Part shown: one piece after another, positions 18,493 through 27,322 of the stretch
Layout: the number at the start of each line of letters is the position of its first letter
Numbering within the stretch: position 1 is the first letter of the stretch
The notes under the pieces: model-generated
Databases searched by the model: none
Seen by the model: the letters and a program-made list of their open reading frames with translations, nothing else
Told to the model about the DNA's origin: nothing
DNA from: Sulfuricurvum kujiense DSM 16994
Lineage (GTDB): Bacteria; Campylobacterota; Campylobacteria; Campylobacterales; Sulfurimonadaceae
Direction: 5' to 3'
DNA: 64,000 nucleotides
NCBI RefSeq assembly: GCF_000183725.1
Contig: NC_014762.1
Coordinates: 310,001-374,000 of the forward strand
Program-made: the position numbers and the translations under genes

Positions 18493-18498
18493 TATAAT
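18493..18498 (+). promoter_or_regulatory. Probable -10 box of the 6S-like RNA gene
   Basis: TATAAT lies 11 bases before the first stem of the 6S-like RNA and would start transcription at about 18505. There is no clear -35 box, as is common in Campylobacterota, but a T-rich stretch lies upstream. Confidence 0.6.
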
Positions 18499-18504
18499 TA
18501 TTAA

Positions 18505-18698
18505 TTCTGGGCGAAGCGAGTAATCGCATTTTGAGGGTTCTACATATTCTTGGAGTCACAGCCGTAGTCGTCTTTGAGTGTCGGTGGTCTCGTTTGAACG
18601 TATTTTTACGTGAGAGATTGCCGCCGGAAAAGACGCTCGAGTGGCTTTTTTCGGCTTTGAGAACCAAAGCTACTGCGAAACGCCCGCCCGGGCTTTTT
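18505..18698 (+). ncRNA. ssrS: 6S RNA candidate
   Basis: This gene-free region can fold into one long rod. Nested stems run outside to inside: GGGCG 18509-18513 with CGCCC 18681-18685; CGCA 18525-18528 with TGCG 18674-18677; GGTTCT 18536-18541 with AGAACC 18660-18665; CGTCTTT 18569-18575 with AAAGACG 18629-18635; and an apical hairpin. Between the last two stems lies a bubble of about 25 bases per side, the feature of 6S RNA that mimics an open promoter and traps sigma70 RNA polymerase. It has its own TATAAT box and ends in a GCCC/GGGC hairpin followed by five T. A position upstream of purD fits what I recall for Campylobacterota. The call is by structure, not covariance. Confidence 0.72.
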
Positions 18699-18810
18699 AT
18701 TAATTGAATGATAGAGGAATAATCCCTCCATCTAGACTCAAAACTTGTTTTATTTAAAAGTCCGTTTGGGGTTTGAGATAAGATAATTAAATTTTTTTTC
18801 AAGGTGATAT

Positions 18811-20079
18811 ATGCGCGTAATGGTAATCGGTAGCGGCGGACGTGAGTTTGCAATCGGGCGGGTACTGAAACAAGACAGTGCGGTAACAGAACTTTTTTTC
18901 GCCCCGGGCAACGGTGCGACGACAATGTTGGGACAAAATGTCGCTATCAAAGATTACGGCGAATTGGCGCAATTTGCATTGGATAACAAAATAGATTTGA
19001 CTATCGTAGGGCCTGAGGGACCACTTAGCGACGGTGTGGTAGATGTGTTTAAAGCAAAAGGGCTAGTCATTTTCGGTCCTTCAAAAGCGGCGGCACAATT
19101 AGAGGGCTCAAAAGTTTATATGAAAAACTTTTTGGCGAAATACAACATTCCTACAGCACGTTACATCGAAACCGATCATATCGGGGATGCATTCAAATTT
19201 ATCGAATCGTTGACCCCTCCGATCGTTGTTAAAGCGGATGGGTTATGTGCGGGCAAAGGGGTTATCATAGCGATGAGTTATGAAGAAGCCAAAGTCGCCG
19301 TCTCTGAAATGCTCAGCGGTAAATCATTCGGTGATGCCGGTAAACGGGTTGTTGTCGAAGAATTTTTGGACGGGTACGAGCTTTCAATGTTTGCTTTGTG
19401 TGACGGGAAAGACTTTATTCTCCTCCCTGCGGCGCAAGATCATAAACGTCTTTTGGATAATGATGAAGGGCCGAATACGGGGGGAATGGGTGCCTATGCC
19501 CCGACACCGCTTGTAGACGATGTCATCTATGAAAAAGTAAAAGACCGGATTGTCCGTCCTACCCTTAAAGGGATGCAGGAAGAGGGAGCACCGTTTGAGG
19601 GGGTCCTTTTTATCGGGCTTATGATCGTTAACGGTGAGCCGATCACGTTGGAGTTCAACGTCCGTTTCGGTGATCCGGAGTGTGAGATTTTGATGCCGCT
19701 TTTGAAAACGCCGGCAAGCGAACTCTTTTATAAAGCGGCAACGAAACAGCTGGATACCCTTAACGTCGAATTTTATGACAAATATGCCGTCGGCGTTGTG
19801 ATGGCCAGCCGTAATTATCCGTATGACAATTCCGAACCCGCCGAAATTATCGTCGATGAGATTCATCACGCAGAGATTGCACAAAACACTCATATCGCTT
19901 ATGCGGGTGTAGCGGCCGAAGATGGGAAACTCTACGCTACCGGCGGTCGGGTCCTGGTGTGCGTCGGAGTGGGCGAAAGTATTAAAGAAGCGCGTGATCG
20001 TGCCTATATGCTCTGCGGTCAGGTCCATTTCGCGGGGAAAAAACTTCGCAGCGATATTGCGTATCAGGCCCTTAGATAA
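18811..20079 (+). CDS. purD: Phosphoribosylamine-glycine ligase (GARS)
   Basis: PurD joins glycine to phosphoribosylamine with ATP in purine synthesis. The 422-residue product starts [16 protein letters not shown], the PurD N-terminal fold, and has the ATP-grasp features [39 protein letters not shown] and [11 protein letters not shown]. All key residues appear present. It lies about 110 bases after the 6S-like RNA, and its TAA overlaps the ATG of the next gene, so it may head a purD-RDD-lptD-mce-pnp operon. Confidence 0.97.
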   Translation: MRVMVIGSGGREFAIGRVLKQDSAVTELFFAPGNGATTMLGQNVAIKDYGELAQFALDNKIDLTIVGPEGPLSDGVVDVFKAKGLVIFGPSKAAAQLEGSKVYMKNFLAKYNIPTARYIETDHIGDAFKFIESLTPPIVVKADGLCAGKGVIIAMSYEEAKVAVSEMLSGKSFGDAGKRVVVEEFLDGYELSMFALCDGKDFILLPAAQDHKRLLDNDEGPNTGGMGAYAPTPLVDDVIYEKVKDRIVRPTLKGMQEEGAPFEGVLFIGLMIVNGEPITLEFNVRFGDPECEILMPLLKTPASELFYKAATKQLDTLNVEFYDKYAVGVVMASRNYPYDNSEPAEIIVDEIHHAEIAQNTHIAYAGVAAEDGKLYATGGRVLVCVGVGESIKEARDRAYMLCGQVHFAGKKLRSDIAYQALR

Positions 20080-20528
20080 TGGATGAAAGCCTCGATTCTC
20101 TAATACAGCGGGAACATCTGCAACTCGCTTCGATACGCCAGCGTGCCGCTGCATTTGGAATCGATGAAACTCTTTTGTCGATAATTATGATCGTTATTTT
20201 ATGGGACTCGATAGCTGCCGCCCACACATTGGAAAATATGATTGCGGTAACAAACAGTTTTTTATTGGAATACATGTCGATCAAAATCATTTATCAGACT
20301 TTTTTTACGATGCAGTACGGTGCGAGTATCGGAAAAATCATTATGAAAATTCGTGTAATTGAAATTTCGACTCTTTCAAATCCGAATTTTTTGAGTGCGT
20401 TTAATCGGAGCGTTTTTCGCATAGTGAGTGAAATTCTTTTTTATCTCGGATTTATCTGGGCAATGCTGGACCCGTATCATCGAAGCTGGCACGACCGCAC
20501 CGGAAGGACATTGGTAATCAATGCATAA
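20079..20528 (+). CDS. RDD-family membrane protein
   Basis: The 149-residue protein starts at an ATG overlapping the purD stop. It has three hydrophobic segments and the family pattern: RQRAAAFGIDETLLS (the Arg/Asp-containing first segment), YGASIGKIIMKIRVIE, NRSVFRIVSE and a C-terminal DPYHRSWHDRTGRTLVI. RDD proteins are small inner-membrane proteins; some act as ion antiporters, most are of unknown role. It overlaps lptD by 8 bases, so its translation is coupled to both neighbours. Confidence 0.85.
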   Translation: MDESLDSLIQREHLQLASIRQRAAAFGIDETLLSIIMIVILWDSIAAAHTLENMIAVTNSFLLEYMSIKIIYQTFFTMQYGASIGKIIMKIRVIEISTLSNPNFLSAFNRSVFRIVSEILFYLGFIWAMLDPYHRSWHDRTGRTLVINA

Positions 20529-22659
20529 GTTTTACTGGATAAGCCTGATCGCTTCAACAGCATTGCTGGGAAATGAGCGTGTCGAACTGTTTGGAACGAA
20601 TATGGATTCCAACGGATCGGTAGCGACGGCGCAAGGCAATCCGATAGCTTTATATCAAGATCAGATCATGAGTGCCGATAAAGTGACATATGATCGCAAT
20701 ACGAGCATCATGGAGGCGAAAGGCTCAGTCAATGTGTTCAAAGACGGACAGCATGTGATGAGTGAATACTCAAGAATAAACTTTCTTGATGAAACGCGTT
20801 ATTCGGTCCCTTATTTTGCTATAGACCAGTCGACCGGTTTGTGGGTAAGTACGTCTGAAGCGCAAGCGTGTAAAAATTTAATAGATCTTTCCAGCGGTGC
20901 GATATCGGGATGCGATTCCAGCGATCCGTTGTGGAAAATTCGTTTTAGCAGCGCCGATTATGATACCGATAAAATGTGGGTAAATCTTTATAACCCCCGT
21001 TTGGAAATAGGAGATATCTCCGTATTTTATCTCCCATATTTCGGATATCCTACCGATTCTACCCGTAGAAGCGGATTATTGATTCCCACCTTCGGATGGT
21101 CAAGTTCCGAAGGATTTTATTATCAGCAGCCGATATATTTTGCACCTCAGAATTGGTGGGATTTAGAACTTCGTCCGCAGATTCGTACCGCTCGGGGGTC
21201 AGGACTTTATACCGATTTTCGTTTTGTGGATACCCCCTCATCCCAAGGGTCCATTCGAATGGGGTATTTTAAAGAACAGTCCCGGTACGCAATTGAAAAT
21301 GATTTAGCTCACGCAAAGCATTACGGGTATGATGTAAAGTATCGTCATTCCGCCCCTTTGAGGGAATGGTTTGATTCAACGCTCGAAGGAGAATCTGGGA
21401 TTTATATCGACGGTTCATGGATGAATGACGTCGATTACTTAAATTTACAGCAAAGCGATGAAACAAGAAATATCACCGCGAATCAGGTAATGTCTCGCAT
21501 TAACGGTTATTACAGCAGTGAAGATAACTATTTCGGAGCCTATTTTAAACATTATCAATATTTAAATTCGGCCAGCAACGGTACGACGATTCAAACACTT
21601 CCGACCCTTCAGTATCACCGCTATCTGGAGAGTTTTTTAGACAATTATCTTCTAATCAGCGCAGATGCGGCAGCGACACACTATTATCGGCCGAACGGGA
21701 AAAGGGCCGTTGAGGGAAATTTTAATATCCCTGCGACACTTCAGACATCCATATTAGATGATTACATCGATATCAGCTATACGGCAAACGCCTCTGCAAA
21801 AGTGATCGGATTTTATGCCAATGAACGTAACGGCGAATCGGGAAGTACGTATGAACAAGGCAAATATGCTCAGCTCGATCATACATTAAGCATCGGATCG
21901 ACATTGGTCAAATCGTATGACAACAATATTACTCACGTATTTAACCCGTTAGTGAGCTATACGGCAGCGGGGAGCCGATATTACAGCGGATACTATGAAA
22001 CCTATCGTAACTCCTGTAATATGAGCGAGTCATATGCCGGATACCCTTGCGAATTTTATAACCTTTCTGCACCGAGCGATACGCTTTCACTAGGGATCAA
22101 CAATTATCTTTTTGAAAACGGAAAGCAGCTTCTTGTGGATAGACTCTCGCAGAATTTTCGGTATGACGATCAGCGAAGCTATTATGGTGAACTGCAAAAT
22201 GAGTTAGAATTGGAGATTGCCGGAGCAATTTCTTACTACAATCAAACGGCGTATAATTACGATCGCGATCGCATTACGAAAGAACAAAACACCATTCGCT
22301 ATAATGACGGAGTTTTTTTGGCCGGCATAAGCCATTATTATACAGATCAGCTTCGTAACGATACACCTGTCTATGCTTCCTATTGGACGGCAGATGCAGC
22401 GTATCAGTATAGTCGCAATTACCGATTCTTTGGACAAGTTGCATACGATTACCGAGAAGCTCTGTTAAAACGGAGCGAGGTCGGTTTGCTCTATTCTCAA
22501 CGGTGCTTTGATTTTGGTGTCCGATATGTTCAGAACCGGCGGCCGATATTAACGAATACCAATGGAAGCGATTCCATCAACGATTCGTATATCTTTATAA
22601 CAGTTGTTTTAAAGCCGATCGGCGGATCAGAGTTTAACTATAAACTCACCGATAATTAA
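20521..22659 (+). CDS. lptD: LPS-assembly protein LptD (outer membrane)
   Basis: LptD is the outer-membrane beta-barrel that places LPS in the outer leaflet. The 712-residue product starts with a signal peptide (MHKFYWISLIASTALLG). An OstA/LptA-like beta-jellyroll follows (about 25-130: ADKVTYDRNTSIMEAKGSV), then the barrel domain with STRRSGLLIPTFGWSSSEGF and PIYFAPQNWWDLELRP, which are highly typical of LptD. Four Cys lie in two clusters (about 118-130 and 500-513), so disulphides are possible. It sits between the RDD gene and an MCE gene, an envelope-lipid context. Confidence 0.94.
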   Translation: MHKFYWISLIASTALLGNERVELFGTNMDSNGSVATAQGNPIALYQDQIMSADKVTYDRNTSIMEAKGSVNVFKDGQHVMSEYSRINFLDETRYSVPYFAIDQSTGLWVSTSEAQACKNLIDLSSGAISGCDSSDPLWKIRFSSADYDTDKMWVNLYNPRLEIGDISVFYLPYFGYPTDSTRRSGLLIPTFGWSSSEGFYYQQPIYFAPQNWWDLELRPQIRTARGSGLYTDFRFVDTPSSQGSIRMGYFKEQSRYAIENDLAHAKHYGYDVKYRHSAPLREWFDSTLEGESGIYIDGSWMNDVDYLNLQQSDETRNITANQVMSRINGYYSSEDNYFGAYFKHYQYLNSASNGTTIQTLPTLQYHRYLESFLDNYLLISADAAATHYYRPNGKRAVEGNFNIPATLQTSILDDYIDISYTANASAKVIGFYANERNGESGSTYEQGKYAQLDHTLSIGSTLVKSYDNNITHVFNPLVSYTAAGSRYYSGYYETYRNSCNMSESYAGYPCEFYNLSAPSDTLSLGINNYLFENGKQLLVDRLSQNFRYDDQRSYYGELQNELELEIAGAISYYNQTAYNYDRDRITKEQNTIRYNDGVFLAGISHYYTDQLRNDTPVYASYWTADAAYQYSRNYRFFGQVAYDYREALLKRSEVGLLYSQRCFDFGVRYVQNRRPILTNTNGSDSINDSYIFITVVLKPIGGSEFNYKLTDN

Positions 22660-22673
22660 TAAGGGGATCGTTC

Positions 22674-24053
22674 ATGAAACTGGAAGCTAAAATCGGTCTT
22701 TTTGTCGTTATGGCACTCGGTGCTTTGCTGTTTCTTTCAACTCAGGTCACTTCACTCGGAAAATGGGGAAGCGAGGGATATGTCATTCAAGCATATATTA
22801 ATGATGCATCCGGAATTGAAAAACATACCCATGTTCTAATGAACGGAGTCACCATCGGTGATGTCGAAGAGATTACGATAGAAGGCAAACGGGTCAAATT
22901 ACAGCTCATGATTGACAAAGGGGTTAAAATCCCGGTTGACTCATCGGTTATTGTCGCGCAAGAATCGTTATTGGGCTCAAAAGTCCTTAATATCACTGTG
23001 GGAGATTCAGCATCCTCAATAGCAGACGGAGGGACACTTTCTCAATCCAAGCAGTTTGCCTCATTTGATCAAACCAGTGATTCGGTCAATGCGGCGGCAA
23101 AAGAGCTCGAATCTCTGTTACGTGATTTCCATGCGATTTTGGATGATGAGCATCGTCAAGCCATTCAGGAAGCTATTATCGCATTCCGTAATGTCGGTGT
23201 TAATCTCGATGGCGTGATCGTCGAAAACAGAGATGATTTGCATGCGGCAATTGCAAATTTTAGAGCAATGGGTGCCGGATTCACTCAAACGGCCGATACG
23301 GTTAACAAAGATCTTCCGGAAATTATGGCACGGATCAATTCACTGACGGCACAGCTGGATAGCAAGCTCCCTACGGCAGTAGATAAATTTACGAATATCG
23401 AAGATAATGTCAGTACAATTTTGGCAGAAAACCGCTCAACACTTAAAACAACACTGGAGTCAGCCGGATCATTCTTCAAAAGCGGAGAAGAGGCTTTCGG
23501 TAAAGTGGATTCAATGTTGAGCAGCTTCACGACAAGTGAATTGCAAGTGGCAATGCATACCGATTACATGATGCGTGATCAGTACGGAAAAGTGTACTTA
23601 GGTGTCAATTATCTCCCGAATCCCGAAACCTATTATATGTTTGATTTAATCAGTACCGATGACTATTCGGATGCCAATAATCCTCCGAAAAAACATCAAA
23701 AAAGCGATACCCTCTATTCACTTCAATACGGTAAGCGGTTTGATAACACATTACTCCGCTTCGGGGCGATTGAATCAACAGGCGGGATAGGGGTTGATTA
23801 TTTCATGAATCACGATAAGTTGAAACTCAGTGCCGAAGCGTTTGATTTCAATTCTGTCAATGATTATAGATCAGAACGGGCACACCTTAAAGCGCAAGTT
23901 CGGTATCAAATGTTGAAACATCTTGAACTTTACGGCGGATGGGATGATTTCTTGAATCCGAAGTCACAAAATATTTTCTTAGGACTAGGCTTGCGATTTA
24001 TTGACAACGATTTGAAATACGTTGTCGGCGGTGCTTCTTCGATGAAGCGATAA
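22674..24053 (+). CDS. MCE/MlaD-like lipid transport protein with barrel-like C-terminus
   Basis: The 459-residue product begins MKLEAKIGLFVVMALGALLFL, an inner-membrane anchor. The MCE domain (about 35-125) has GIEKHTHVLMNGVTIGDV and VIVAQESLLGSKVLNI. Residues about 130-300 are helical with heptad-like spacing. From about 306 to the end there are about ten short alternating polar/aromatic strands (KVYLGVNYLP, YSLQYGKRF, NIFLGLGLRF, among others), as in an outer-membrane barrel. MCE proteins carry lipids between the membranes, and a barrel-fused MlaD that spans the periplasm is known in Veillonella. Here the barrel is my reading of the pattern. The mlaE and mlaF genes are not adjacent. It follows lptD by 14 bases. 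Confidence 0.85.
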   Translation: MKLEAKIGLFVVMALGALLFLSTQVTSLGKWGSEGYVIQAYINDASGIEKHTHVLMNGVTIGDVEEITIEGKRVKLQLMIDKGVKIPVDSSVIVAQESLLGSKVLNITVGDSASSIADGGTLSQSKQFASFDQTSDSVNAAAKELESLLRDFHAILDDEHRQAIQEAIIAFRNVGVNLDGVIVENRDDLHAAIANFRAMGAGFTQTADTVNKDLPEIMARINSLTAQLDSKLPTAVDKFTNIEDNVSTILAENRSTLKTTLESAGSFFKSGEEAFGKVDSMLSSFTTSELQVAMHTDYMMRDQYGKVYLGVNYLPNPETYYMFDLISTDDYSDANNPPKKHQKSDTLYSLQYGKRFDNTLLRFGAIESTGGIGVDYFMNHDKLKLSAEAFDFNSVNDYRSERAHLKAQVRYQMLKHLELYGGWDDFLNPKSQNIFLGLGLRFIDNDLKYVVGGASSMKR

Positions 24054-24068
24054 AAAAATGGAGAATGA

Positions 24069-26246
24069 ATGAAATATAACGTTGAATTAACTTTACAAAA
24101 CAAAACCGAAGCGTACGCTTTTAATCAGGTAGCTGCACAAGCCAACGGTGCCGCATGGCTGAAATGCGGAGATACGGTTATACTCGCGACAGTCGTAATC
24201 GATGAGACCGATTTCGTCGATGAGGATTTTCTACCCCTTACGGTTCAATATATTGAAAAAAGCTACGCTGCAGGCAAGTTTCCCGGAGGATTCATCAAGC
24301 GTGAAACCAAGCCGAGCGATTTCGAGACACTTACGTCACGGATCGTCGATAGATCATTACGCCCTTTATTCCCGAAAGGATTTGCCAATCCGGTGCAAAT
24401 CACAGTAATGGTACTGAGTGCCGATCGTGAAGCCGATTTGCAGGTATTGGCGCTCAATGCGGCATCAGCGGCATTATACGTTTCCGATATCGATATTTTT
24501 AACTCGGTGAGTGCGGTACGTGTCGGTAAAATTGACGGCGAGATTGTCTTCAATCCGACACTTAGTCAGCTTCAAAAAAGTACCCTCGATTTGTATCTGG
24601 CGGGAAGCAAAGAAGATATGCTGATGATCGAGATGCAGACACTCGGAAGCGATGAGGTTGAAATACTCGATATCGGAATCATTGATCCGTTGGTTGATCC
24701 GGCAATGAGCACACCGTCTGTAGCCGTTCGTAGATCAAATGCTATGAGCGAAGACGAGTTGATTCGTATTCTTGCGTCGGCACAAATTGCTTTGAGTGAA
24801 GCAAACAGCGCTTATGAAAGTGCATTTAAATCGTACGCGAAACCCCCTTTTGAATTACAAACGATCGTCAGTGAAATAAGCGGCGAGATGATTGAATATG
24901 TCCGAAGTGTGCATACGGACGATCTGAAACGGGGAATCAACCAAATGGCAAAAACGGAGCGCTCTACGGCGTTGCGCACTATTCGTAAAACGATTCTCAA
25001 AGAGAAGCCGGAGTGGAACGAACATGAACTTAAAAAAGCGATTGAATCGGTAAAACGATCTATGGTGCGTGCACAGATTTTGGATGAGAAAGTCCGTGCC
25101 GACGGCCGCGCATTGAATGAAGTACGTCCGATTAGCATCGAAACCAATGTGTTGCCGAGTGCCCATGCTTCGGCATTGTTTACCCGCGGACAGACACAGG
25201 CTTTAGTCGTATTGACGCTCGGCGGAGCCAAAGATGCACAGATGTTTGAAAATTTGACCGACAGCGGGACACAAAATGAAGGATTTATGGTTCATTACAA
25301 TTTTCCGGGATTCAGTGTCGGAGAACCATCTCCGATCGGTGCTCCGCGACGCCGCGAACTTGGGCATGGTAACCTGGCAAAACGTGCTTTGGAAGGAGCA
25401 TGTGTCCGTAACGGCCAAACGATCCGTTTGGTTTCCGAGGTTTTAGAATCGAACGGATCATCGTCGATGGCGACGGTGTGCGGCGGATATATGGCATTAC
25501 GAGCCGGTGACATCGAGGTAGCCGATCCTATCGCAGGTGTTGCGATGGGAATGGTGCAAGAGGGCTCACGCCATGCGATTTTGACCGATATTATGGGGCT
25601 TGAAGATCATGACGGCGATCTCGATTTCAAAGTAGCGGGTTCTAAAGGCGGGATTACCGCAATGCAAATGGATATCAAACTGGGCGGCATCCATTTGGAT
25701 GTTCTCAAAGAGGCTCTTTATCAAGCCAAAGAGGCACGCTCTCACATTATCGATATTATGATCAGCAGCGAAGATAAGATCGAATTGAATGAGGGGACAT
25801 TGCCGAGTACCGATCTTTTCCATATCGATCCGAGTTTTATCGGCGATATTATCGGTCAGGCGGGAAAAACGATCCGTGAAATTATCGAGCGTTTTGATGT
25901 GACGATTGATATCGATAAGAAAAAAGGTTCCGTCAAACTGACCGGAAAAAATCGTGACGGTTTACGCGGAGCGCGCGACCATATCGAGGGGATCGTCAGC
26001 GGCGCGACTCCGGTTGAAAAAGTGGAATACAAAGTGGGTGATGTTGTCAAAGGTAAAGTGAAAAAAATCGTCGATTTCGGTGCCTTTATTGAACTTCCCG
26101 GCGGCGTAGACGGATTGATTCATATCTCTAAACTCTCAGACGGACATGTTTCCCGTGTAAGCGATGTTGTGAATGAAGGGGACGAATTGATGGTCGAAAT
26201 CGTTGAATTCAAAGGAAATAAGATCGGGTTGGGGAGAGCTAAGTAA
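24069..26246 (+). CDS. pnp: Polyribonucleotide nucleotidyltransferase (PNPase)
   Basis: PNPase degrades RNA 3' to 5' by phosphorolysis. The 725-residue product has two RNase PH domains; FTRGQTQALVVLTLG and AGDIEVADPIAGVAMG mark the catalytic copy. A KH domain follows (IGDIIGQAGKTIREIIERFDV), then a C-terminal S1 domain (GKVKKIVDFGAFIELPGGVDG). The order and length are normal. It follows the MCE gene by 15 bases with a GGAG site and is probably the last gene of the run starting at purD. Confidence 0.97.
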   Translation: MKYNVELTLQNKTEAYAFNQVAAQANGAAWLKCGDTVILATVVIDETDFVDEDFLPLTVQYIEKSYAAGKFPGGFIKRETKPSDFETLTSRIVDRSLRPLFPKGFANPVQITVMVLSADREADLQVLALNAASAALYVSDIDIFNSVSAVRVGKIDGEIVFNPTLSQLQKSTLDLYLAGSKEDMLMIEMQTLGSDEVEILDIGIIDPLVDPAMSTPSVAVRRSNAMSEDELIRILASAQIALSEANSAYESAFKSYAKPPFELQTIVSEISGEMIEYVRSVHTDDLKRGINQMAKTERSTALRTIRKTILKEKPEWNEHELKKAIESVKRSMVRAQILDEKVRADGRALNEVRPISIETNVLPSAHASALFTRGQTQALVVLTLGGAKDAQMFENLTDSGTQNEGFMVHYNFPGFSVGEPSPIGAPRRRELGHGNLAKRALEGACVRNGQTIRLVSEVLESNGSSSMATVCGGYMALRAGDIEVADPIAGVAMGMVQEGSRHAILTDIMGLEDHDGDLDFKVAGSKGGITAMQMDIKLGGIHLDVLKEALYQAKEARSHIIDIMISSEDKIELNEGTLPSTDLFHIDPSFIGDIIGQAGKTIREIIERFDVTIDIDKKKGSVKLTGKNRDGLRGARDHIEGIVSGATPVEKVEYKVGDVVKGKVKKIVDFGAFIELPGGVDGLIHISKLSDGHVSRVSDVVNEGDELMVEIVEFKGNKIGLGRAK

Positions 26247-26259
26247 TTTTTTAGCTCTC
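26234..26259. terminator. Hairpin at the end of pnp
   Basis: GAGAGCTAA at 26234-26242 pairs perfectly with TTAGCTCTC at 26251-26259, with an 8-base AT-rich loop that includes the pnp stop codon. There is no T-run after it, so it may be a weak terminator or an mRNA 3'-end protector; it separates pnp from the atpE promoter. Confidence 0.5.
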
Positions 26260-26265
26260 TAAAAC

Positions 26266-26271
26266 TATAAT
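26266..26271 (+). promoter_or_regulatory. Probable -10 box of atpE
   Basis: TATAAT (in AAACTATAATTCC) would start transcription at about 26278, giving a leader of about 60 bases before atpE. There is no obvious -35 box. It lies just after the pnp hairpin, so atpE is probably transcribed on its own. Confidence 0.6.
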
Positions 26272-26338
26272 TCCGTCCACAAAGTGATAAGTAGGGACAC
26301 TATCCGAACGGACTTTGATTTAATTTTGGAGATTACTC

Positions 26339-26716
26339 ATGAAAAAAGTATTTTTTCTTATGCTTGCTCTTGTTGCTTCAGTATTCGGTGCTGATGAAGC
26401 GGTAGCGGCTGTTGAAACTGCTGTTGAAGCTGCACCTGCTGTAGCTGCTGCATCTGCGGATGTTGCTAACCAAACATTGAAAGCGTATTCTATGATCGCT
26501 GCCGGTGTTGGTCTTGGTTTGGCTGCACTAGGTGGAGCAATCGGTATGGGTAGCACTGCTGCTGCAACTATCGCTGGTACAGCTCGTAACCCGGGTCTTG
26601 GCGGTAAATTGATGACTACTATGTTCATCGCTCTTGCAATGATCGAAGCACAAGTTATCTATACACTTGTTATCGCTCTTATCGCTCTTTACGCTAACCC
26701 ATATTTGGCAGCGTAA
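26339..26716 (+). CDS. atpE: ATP synthase F0 subunit c
   Basis: This is the ring-forming, proton-translocating subunit of ATP synthase. The two helices of the hairpin are YSMIAAGVGLGLAALGGAIGMG and, after the polar loop TARNPGLGGK, a second one with MIEAQVIYTLVIALIAL, where the Glu is the proton site. The protein is 125 residues, about 45 longer than typical subunit c. The extra N-terminus starts with a signal-peptide-like segment (MKKVFFLMLALVASVFG) and an Ala/Glu-rich linker, as in other Campylobacterota. The gene stands apart from any other atp gene, also typical of this phylum, and it ends at a strong terminator. Confidence 0.95.
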   Translation: MKKVFFLMLALVASVFGADEAVAAVETAVEAAPAVAAASADVANQTLKAYSMIAAGVGLGLAALGGAIGMGSTAAATIAGTARNPGLGGKLMTTMFIALAMIEAQVIYTLVIALIALYANPYLAA

Positions 26717-26734
26717 GTTTCGACTTTTTCTATA

Positions 26735-26757
26735 GTCAGCTTCGGCTGACACCTTTT
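26735..26757 (+). terminator. Rho-independent terminator of atpE
   Basis: GTCAGC at 26735-26740, a TTCG tetraloop, GCTGAC at 26745-26750, then ACCTTTT. This C(UUCG)G hairpin is very stable and ends the atpE transcript just before the tRNA gene. Confidence 0.8.
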
Positions 26758-26763
26758 AATTAC

Positions 26764-26848
26764 GCGGACGTGGTGGAACGGTAGACACACTACCTTGAGG
26801 TGGTAGCGCATTACGTGTGTGGGGGTTCAAATCCCCCCGTCCGCACCA
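26764..26848 (+). tRNA. tRNA-Leu (anticodon GAG)
   Basis: The 85-base gene folds as a class II tRNA. The acceptor stem is GCGGACG with CGTCCGC, the anticodon stem is CTACC with GGTAG around the loop TTGAGGT (anticodon GAG, reading CUC and CUU), and there is an extended variable arm. The T-arm is GGGGG-TTCAAAT-CCCCC, followed by discriminator A and an encoded CCA (26846-26848). Confidence 0.95.
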
Positions 26849-26974
26849 TCTTTTTTTTCTTCAACCCCTTATAAATCCAAATTTTTCTTCTTAATCGTTC
26901 TCTTTTTAATTGCAATTTTGTCACATTTTTGAAGTATAATGAGATATGCAAATCACAAGCAAGAAGGATTAAAT

Positions 26975-27322
26975 ATGGCCTATATTACACAATTAAAACA
27001 TTTGATACAAAACGAGTTGATTCCTGATGTTGAAGAACACATTGATGATATATTCGAATCCATTGCATCCCAAAAAGATGCAACTGTCGAAGAGCGTGCG
27101 CAGCTTGAAGATATGCAGGCCCTTCGCGATGAATACAAAGATTTACTCAAAGAGCTTAACAGCGGCGATATCGATGAAGAAGAGGCCGAGCAGCTTTACA
27201 CCGAATTGACGTCCATGCGTGAGGGCGAAGGGGATGAAGATGACGACTACTTCGACGAAGAGGATGAAGACGAAGACGACTACGATGAATTCGACCTTGA
27301 AGACGAAGACAACCAGTATTAA
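26975..27322 (+). CDS. Small acidic protein with poly-Asp/Glu tail
   Basis: I do not recognise a named family. The 115-residue product has a predicted helical first half (MAYITQLKHLIQNELIPDVEE, then KDLLKELNSGDIDEEE) and a C-terminal third made almost only of Asp, Glu and Tyr. The start is the ATG preceded by AAGGA; an upstream ATG at 26939 has no such site. A TATAAT box lies at 26935-26940. It overlaps the exonuclease gene by one base (TAATG), so the two are surely co-expressed. The acidic tail could mimic DNA or bind a basic partner; this is inference. Confidence 0.8.
   Translation: MAYITQLKHLIQNELIPDVEEHIDDIFESIASQKDATVEERAQLEDMQALRDEYKDLLKELNSGDIDEEEAEQLYTELTSMREGEGDEDDDYFDEEDEDEDDYDEFDLEDEDNQY

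Noticed and set aside
19384-20154. 256-codon minus-strand ORF over purD
   Set aside because: It lies inside purD, which has full ATP-grasp motifs, and shows no signal or domain.
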